From Candidatus Saccharibacteria bacterium UBA6575 (lineage in GTDB: Bacteria > Patescibacteriota > Saccharimonadia > Saccharimonadales > Saccharimonadaceae): a stretch of DNA of 16,986 nt. This document shows, piece after piece, positions 12,480 through 16,986 of this stretch. Within the stretch, counting starts at the first letter, position 1; each line of letters opens with the position of its first letter. Both the position numbers and the translations under genes were made by a program. Where the stretch lies: NCBI GenBank assembly GCA_002434005.1, contig DJJF01000040.1, forward strand, positions 418 to 17,403, written 5' to 3'. The notes under the pieces are model-generated. The model saw only the letters and a program-made list of their open reading frames with translations. It did not search any database and had not been told where the DNA came from.

Positions 12480-15188
12480 ATGTCTATACTCTCCTTCATA
12501 ATCGATTTCTATTTGTGGGTACCTATCGTCCTCGCATTGCTTTATGCCGGCTGGCGTAATTATCAACAAAAGCCCGCCGCCATACATTCGGTTGAGAGCG
12601 CGCTCCTTGTTCTTGAGATCCCGAAAGCGAATGATAAGTCAGAGCTCGCCGCAGAGCAGCTATTCGCAAGCCTTCACGGTATCCTGCGTGATAAGCAGGA
12701 GCTCCGCTTAAGCGGCGGTGTACAGGAGCATCTCAGCTTCGAAATCGCCTCAGTAAATGGTCAGATTAGGTTTTATGTGTGGGTACCAAAAGATCTACAA
12801 AGTTTTGTAGAGGGCCAGATATATTCGCAGTATCCAACTGTACAAATCCACTCAGCAGATGAAGATTACGTCAGTCATGAACGCCGCCACTCAGTCATTT
12901 ATACTTCCGAAGTTACGGTTAGCGGACCAGAATTCTTGCCGATCAAGACATTCCAAAGCTTCGAAGTTGACCCATTAGCCGGTATTACAGGTACGCTCGC
13001 CAAGCTTGAATCGACAGGTGAAGAGTTATGGATTCAAGTATTAGCGCGCCCAATTGCCGATGATTGGCATAAGGGGAGCGAGAACTGGATCCAGAGCCTA
13101 AAAGGCGGCAATCCTTTTGGCATGCTCATGGGTAGCGGCGGCCTTGATTTTAGGTGGATTGGAACCTTCTTTGAAGCGCTCTGGAAACCGCCCGAAGAAG
13201 GTGAGGCAGGGAAGCCAAAAGAACTTTCAGAACGTGATAAGACACGTATTTCAGAAGTTGAGAAGAAGGCAACTAAGCTTGGCTACCAGGTGAAGATTCG
13301 CTTGGCATACTTAGGTGAAAGTGAATCGAGCGCCAAGCAGCGAATGCAAGCATTGGTAGGAACATTCAAACAGTTCAACTCTACAAACTTAAACGGCTTT
13401 AAAATATCTAATACCAGTTTCAGGAATGAAGATTTGAACGCATACAAATCGCGTCTATTCAGCGACAAAGGCTTCATCCTCAATATCGAAGAGCTGGCTT
13501 CAGTATTCCATCTGCCGCATACTAACGTTGAAACGCCGAACATCGTATGGGCGAGCAGTAAGACTGCTGAGCCGCCTGCTAAGCTGCCAGTTATCACTGG
13601 CAACGATGCAATTGACGAGAATATTAGCGCATTTGGGGTGACGAACTTCCGTGGGATCAATCACCAGTTTGGGATGTTGCGCTACGACCGCTCACGTCAC
13701 GTCTATATCATTGGGCAGACTGGTGCAGGTAAGTCGGGTACACTCGAGCTATTCGCACTTTCCGATATATTCCACGGCCAAGGCTACGCTATTATCGATC
13801 CGCACGGAGACTTTGCAGTCAACAATATGAAGTTCATTCCAGGCTCACGAGTGAACGATGTGGTGTACTTTAACCCTGCCGACACCGCAAATCCTCTCGG
13901 ATTTAACCCACTTGAAGTAACCGACCCGAATCAAAAGACAAATATCTCATCAGAAGTGATCGGGGTATTAAAGCGTATGTTCGGCGAAAGCTGGGGACCG
14001 CGGCTCGAATACATTCTACGCTACACGATCCTGGCGTTACTCGACCATCCAAACACTACGATGCTCGATATTACGCGTATGCTAACGGATAAGAAGTTCC
14101 GCAAGGAAGTCCTAGCTAGCTGTACGGATACGGTAGTGCTCCAGTTTTGGAACGTAGAGTTTGCCAGCTGGAATGACAAGTTCCAAGCAGAAGCAATTGC
14201 ACCAGTACTTAACAAGGTGGGTGCCTTCACGGCCAATCCTGTCATCCGTAATATCATTGGGCAACCTAAGAGTACATTCAACATACGTGAAATTATGGAT
14301 GAAGGTAAAATTCTGATCGTTAATCTTTCTAAAGGATTAATTGGTGAAGACAACGCGGGCATCCTCGGTTCGTTCCTTGTCACAAAAATTCAACTCGCGG
14401 CTATGAGTCGTCAGGATATTCCGAACATCGAAGATCGACGTCCATTCTACCTATATGTAGATGAGTTCCAGAACTTTGCAACCGATTCGTTTGCCACGAT
14501 TTTATCTGAAGCGCGTAAGTATGGCCTTAATCTTACTGTGGCCAATCAGTACATTAGCCAGATGAGTGATAGTGTTCGCGACGCCGTATTCGGTAACGTT
14601 GGTACAATGATTAGCTTCCGTGTGTCAGCAGACGATTCCCCAATCCTATCTAAGCAGTTCGAGCCAAATTTTGAAGCATTAGACCTTCTGCAGATGCATA
14701 ATCGTAACTTCGTGATCAATATGGTGATTAATGGTGAAAAGACTCCAGCATTTAGTGCGCGTACGCTTAATCTACCTCCAGCTCAAACAGACAACAGCGC
14801 AGCTATAATCGACAATACTCGTCACCTATATAGCCGGAGCAGGACAGAAGTGGAACATGAGATATCAGAACTCGTAAAGCCTCGTGGAGGCGGCCCAGAA
14901 GCCCAACCACCGCAGCCAAATGTTAAAACTTGGCCAATTAATGCTCAGAGTCAAGTTGTTACACCCGATTCATCGAAACCCCAGCAGGGAAGCAATGAGG
15001 ATACTAAAGCGGGGGATACCCCTGCCCCTAAGCGCAAACGCACTAGGAGCCGCAAGCGTAAATCCTCCACGGCCACGGCTCCGCAGTCCGAGGCAAAACC
15101 ACAAAACGACAAGCCTAATCGACCAAGAGTTGTTAAACAAGAAGGCAGTCTTCCCGAAAAAGGCACTGCTGAAATTTCGCTCCGATAG
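12480..15188 (+). CDS. Membrane-anchored VirD4/TraG/HerA-like ATPase
   Basis: This 902-aa protein starts with one membrane helix (residues ~5-24, SFIIDFYLWVPIVLALLYAG). A ~360-residue soluble region of unknown fold follows, then a P-loop motor domain. Walker A is IIGQTGAGKSGTLE (~409-422); Walker B is FYLYVDEFQNF (D661/E662), followed by SEARKYGLNLTVANQY, as in type IV secretion coupling proteins and HerA-type DNA pumps. The last ~90 residues are Pro/Gln/Lys-rich with a basic cluster (KRKRTRSRKRKSS) and look disordered; they could bind DNA or a partner. In conjugation such proteins pull DNA to a secretion channel, but no relaxase or channel genes are near. Long relatives of this kind are common in CPR genomes, where DNA transfer, uptake or chromosome handling are all possible. 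The start is the ATG giving the membrane helix at once. Confidence 0.9.
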   Translation: MSILSFIIDFYLWVPIVLALLYAGWRNYQQKPAAIHSVESALLVLEIPKANDKSELAAEQLFASLHGILRDKQELRLSGGVQEHLSFEIASVNGQIRFYVWVPKDLQSFVEGQIYSQYPTVQIHSADEDYVSHERRHSVIYTSEVTVSGPEFLPIKTFQSFEVDPLAGITGTLAKLESTGEELWIQVLARPIADDWHKGSENWIQSLKGGNPFGMLMGSGGLDFRWIGTFFEALWKPPEEGEAGKPKELSERDKTRISEVEKKATKLGYQVKIRLAYLGESESSAKQRMQALVGTFKQFNSTNLNGFKISNTSFRNEDLNAYKSRLFSDKGFILNIEELASVFHLPHTNVETPNIVWASSKTAEPPAKLPVITGNDAIDENISAFGVTNFRGINHQFGMLRYDRSRHVYIIGQTGAGKSGTLELFALSDIFHGQGYAIIDPHGDFAVNNMKFIPGSRVNDVVYFNPADTANPLGFNPLEVTDPNQKTNISSEVIGVLKRMFGESWGPRLEYILRYTILALLDHPNTTMLDITRMLTDKKFRKEVLASCTDTVVLQFWNVEFASWNDKFQAEAIAPVLNKVGAFTANPVIRNIIGQPKSTFNIREIMDEGKILIVNLSKGLIGEDNAGILGSFLVTKIQLAAMSRQDIPNIEDRRPFYLYVDEFQNFATDSFATILSEARKYGLNLTVANQYISQMSDSVRDAVFGNVGTMISFRVSADDSPILSKQFEPNFEALDLLQMHNRNFVINMVINGEKTPAFSARTLNLPPAQTDNSAAIIDNTRHLYSRSRTEVEHEISELVKPRGGGPEAQPPQPNVKTWPINAQSQVVTPDSSKPQQGSNEDTKAGDTPAPKRKRTRSRKRKSSTATAPQSEAKPQNDKPNRPRVVKQEGSLPEKGTAEISLR

Positions 15189-15363
15189 CCTACTTTACGA
15201 TAGGTCTAATTACTCGCACCTGTGCGGCTATATTAAGGTCTCGTGTCCACAGTACGTTCTTTACTTATCGCTGTTTTAAAATAGAGCGAACAAAAATAGA
15301 ACATGAACTATACAGCAAATAAGTACGACACGCTAGCCAAATAAATATAGTCTCGCATGGCCT

Positions 15364-15456
15364 GTGAAGAAAATCACAGCAGAAGACAAAGTAGGGAAAA
15401 TCGCAAACTTAATTAAAAGTGAAGTTGTAATCGAAAGTGAGGTAGTAAAAGTATGA
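15364..15456 (+). CDS. Possible 30-aa ORF, coupled to the next
   Basis: From GTG 15364 to TGA 15456 it reads MKKITAEDKVGKIANLI then KSEVVIESEVVKV, a composition like a genuine protein. TATAGT (15346-15351) lies 12 nt upstream, as in the near-leaderless genes. The stop overlaps the ATG of the following ORF as ATGA. It may be a remnant of a larger gene. No family is recognised. Confidence 0.28.
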   Translation: MKKITAEDKVGKIANLIKSEVVIESEVVKV

Positions 15457-15767
15457 ATAGGTACCATATTTGTTCTATAGACTTAACGTCGCACAATATA
15501 TCTTTTACGACATTAAATATATACTATAGAGTTGATTCAGTATACCTTTGGAAAGTAGGCTATTCGGTGCATTCATACTCTTTGTCTTATAAAGACTACC
15601 TACACGTCATATATTTATCGCATTTAGCTTCATTCACATTGTCTCTCACGTATGCCCGTTTGGTACATGCGTTACTAACAAGCTTTAAGTTTTCCACATG
15701 CCATCATGATATTTGCATTTTTCACGTTTTGTTTCCCCCTACTCTTTTTTGCCCTCCTCTGCCCTAA
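15453..15767 (+). CDS. Doubtful 104-aa ORF
   Basis: It begins in an ATGA overlap with the preceding short ORF and has GTGAGG about 10 nt upstream. The product is very rich in Ser, Tyr, Leu, His and Phe and ends in a Pro/Cys-rich stretch (LFPPTLFCPPLP), which follows from the pyrimidine-rich DNA rather than resembling a folded protein. Codon use is far from that of neighbouring genes. It may be chance, a decayed gene or recent foreign DNA. Confidence 0.2.
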   Translation: MNRYHICSIDLTSHNISFTTLNIYYRVDSVYLWKVGYSVHSYSLSYKDYLHVIYLSHLASFTLSLTYARLVHALLTSFKFSTCHHDICIFHVLFPPTLFCPPLP

Positions 15768-15818
15768 TTTGCTTTTTTATGATTATGATATTTTATTATA
15801 GTTTTTTTATGTAATTCT

Positions 15819-15840
15819 AAATAGAACATAAATAGAACTA
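15819..15840. repeat. Tandem 11-nt repeat
   Basis: AAATAGAACAT is followed at once by AAATAGAACTA. The first unit also occurs at 15294-15304 at the other side of the spacer. Confidence 0.45.
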
Positions 15841-15858
15841 CTCCCGATGTAGTGGGGT
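15841..15858 (-). terminator. Weak terminator candidate after ftsQ
   Basis: On the minus strand, ACTAC and GTAGT pair around ATCGGGA just after the ftsQ stop, followed by TTCTATTTATG. The stem is only 5 bp. Confidence 0.35.
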
Positions 15859-15859
15859 G

Positions 15860-16807
15860 CTACTTATAAAATGCCTTGCCCGAAAGTCGTACATCTACAT
15901 AACCAGGATTTAGTCCGTTTGCAGCTAAATACCGGCTAATGCGCGTTATGTCTTCTACTTGCTCCCCTGCTGAGCGATCGACTGATAATTTATACTGAGT
16001 GTTAGATTGAGTAAGATTTAAGGCTACCTGGCGCGTAGTGAGGGCTGGTATGGTCACCTTATTAACCGGAAGGCCGCTCTGAGCAGACTTAGCAACTACA
16101 CGGCCAATAAAGCCCAAGAACCTATCGGATGCCACTAGTTTGCTCGAAGAGGTAGGTATGCCACTCTCATCGATAATTTGTAGCTGAGGATCAGCAAAGT
16201 AATTCGTCGAAAACACGATGCCGTCACCATCGACATATTTATTTGCTCCATTGATATTCCAGCGTGCGATTGGCTTACGCGCTTGTAGCACCATCGAAGC
16301 CTCTCCAAGCCGTGAACCAGGCTCAACAGTAACACTCACCACTTCAGGATATTTAGCCTGAATATGTGACAGGAGTGCATCTTGATTGAGAGCAAACTTA
16401 AATCGCTCAGCCGGGCGAGCCGCATAGTATGACTCTATAGCTCTCACATAACCCGACTGCACACCTGATGTTAAAGGAGGCAACGACACGATCGATACAA
16501 CCGTCGTTGCAACCAATTGCGAAACAAGTATGTAAAGACCAAATGCCGCGACCGAGGCACCGAGGAAATACGTAAACAATTTACGCCGTAGGTGCGTGAG
16601 GTGATGTACATGCGCTCGCGGTGATCTTAGCTCGGCATTAAGCTCATTTGTACTCGCAATGTTAGCCGAGGAGCTACCCGTAATAGTCCGATTACGCCTA
16701 AATGAGTAGCGATTCGACAGGTCTTCAGCAGTGGGTCTCGAAGCCTGAGGAGAATCCCGCCGACGCTCTGGTACAACATCATTCGAATGTTTCCGTCCGA
16801 ATTTCAC
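15860..16807 (-). CDS. ftsQ: Cell-division protein FtsQ-like (POTRA domain)
   Basis: FtsQ links early and late parts of the divisome through its extracytoplasmic domain. The 315-aa product has a long basic, Ser/Arg-rich cytoplasmic N-terminus (residues 1-75), one membrane helix (~77-104, LFTYFLGASVAAFGLYILVSQLV) and a POTRA-like domain (with AKYPEVVSVTVEP and the following ARKPIARWNI, YVDGDGIVF). The final part (KLSVDRSAGEQVEDITRISRYL then YVDVRLSGKAFYK) matches the FtsQ ending. The start is GTG 16807, which overlaps the murG stop as GTGA, so translation is probably coupled. The position directly after murG supports the assignment, since both belong to the division and cell wall cluster; murC, murB and ddl do not intervene here. 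Confidence 0.88.
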   Translation of the reverse strand: MKFGRKHSNDVVPERRRDSPQASRPTAEDLSNRYSFRRNRTITGSSSANIASTNELNAELRSPRAHVHHLTHLRRKLFTYFLGASVAAFGLYILVSQLVATTVVSIVSLPPLTSGVQSGYVRAIESYYAARPAERFKFALNQDALLSHIQAKYPEVVSVTVEPGSRLGEASMVLQARKPIARWNINGANKYVDGDGIVFSTNYFADPQLQIIDESGIPTSSSKLVASDRFLGFIGRVVAKSAQSGLPVNKVTIPALTTRQVALNLTQSNTQYKLSVDRSAGEQVEDITRISRYLAANGLNPGYVDVRLSGKAFYK

Positions 16808-16986
16808 TCAATAGCCCCAACGATTAATTTCATCATATCTTTGGCAGCGTTTGGTTTTGCAAACTCATGTATGTTAGCCGATAACCGCTTCATGGTCTCT
16901 TTATTAAGAAGGGTGGCATTAATTGAATCAACCAGGCTTAGTGGCTCGGCCCGCAAGCGCGCATCCTCTAAGATTACAATTTCTTT
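16804..16986 (-). CDS. murG: MurG, C-terminal end (partial)
   Basis: Only the last 60 codons are in the window. The reading KEIVILEDARLRAEPL, then a helix ending AKPNAAKDMMKLIVGAIE, matches the C-terminus of MurG, the glycosyltransferase that adds GlcNAc to lipid I to make lipid II on the inner face of the membrane. The Asn-Ala-Ala near the end corresponds to the common PDAA motif before the final helix. The stop TGA (16804-16806) overlaps the ftsQ GTG. The call rests on a short fragment plus its place next to ftsQ. Confidence 0.75.
   Translation of the reverse strand, partial: KEIVILEDARLRAEPLSLVDSINATLLNKETMKRLSANIHEFAKPNAAKDMMKLIVGAIE

Larger units (their letters stand above)
15189..15859. 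other. AT-rich spacer with short repeats and doubtful ORFs
   Basis: This stretch of about 670 nt separates the convergent ATPase gene and ftsQ. It holds the two low-confidence overlapping ORFs listed separately, three copies of AAATAGAAC (15294, 15819 and 15830; the last two in tandem with an 11-nt period) and a pyrimidine-rich plus strand from about 15650. No tRNA, CRISPR array or strong terminator is seen. Confidence 0.5.

Noticed and set aside
15189..15859. CRISPR array or insertion sequence in the AT-rich spacer
   Set aside because: The repeats are only 9-11 nt and too few, and no transposase or terminal inverted repeats are present.

Overview
The window looks like chromosomal DNA of a Candidate Phyla Radiation bacterium, most likely Candidatus Saccharibacteria (TM7). 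This is inferred from gene content and style, not from a database match: compact genes, a DnaK-free block of core genes (der, pth, topA, a type IV prepilin, murG-ftsQ), a sigma-region-4/HARE-HTH fusion protein and a membrane-anchored VirD4/HerA-like ATPase with a basic tail. TGA is used as a stop.

Layout. 1-1631: CheY-like receiver protein with a long Pro/Ala-rich tail, then an RsuA/RluB-type pseudouridine synthase. 1561-1943: a small Cys-rich gene on the minus strand, divergent from der through a short promoter region with an inverted repeat. 1943-3499: the GTPase Der. 3500-4200: a small minus-strand block (113-aa membrane protein, terminator, 34-aa mini-protein, terminator). 4203-4778: peptidyl-tRNA hydrolase. 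4800-6950: a cassette of small unknown genes (107, 94, 140, 71 and 121 aa) with strong Shine-Dalgarno sites, strong terminators and repeated regulatory modules. 6981-7360: a minus-strand structured RNA of about 255 nt with its own promoter and terminator. 7624-8124: a 97-aa acidic protein with a palindrome in its promoter, divergent from topA. 8125-11213: topA, then a prepilin. 11290-15188: tandem promoters, a sigma-like/HARE regulator and the VirD4-like ATPase. 15189-15859: an AT-rich, gene-poor spacer with only doubtful ORFs. 15860-16986: ftsQ and the 3' end of murG, overlapping, minus strand.

Two expression styles coexist. Core genes (the receiver, the pseudouridine synthase, der, pth, topA, the prepilin and the 99-aa gene) have a -10 hexamer only 6-11 nt before the start codon, so their mRNAs should be leaderless or nearly so. 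The small-gene cassette instead has real 5' leaders with Shine-Dalgarno sites. Two of its plus-strand genes share a conserved leader beginning with TAATTTCGTCGAG and carrying a GCTCC/GGAGC hairpin; the two minus-strand membrane proteins share a different promoter module (TTGAC(A/T), 17-bp spacer, (T/A)ATTATGAAG). This looks like a co-regulated set. The shared leader and the structured RNA are the best candidates here for something undescribed.
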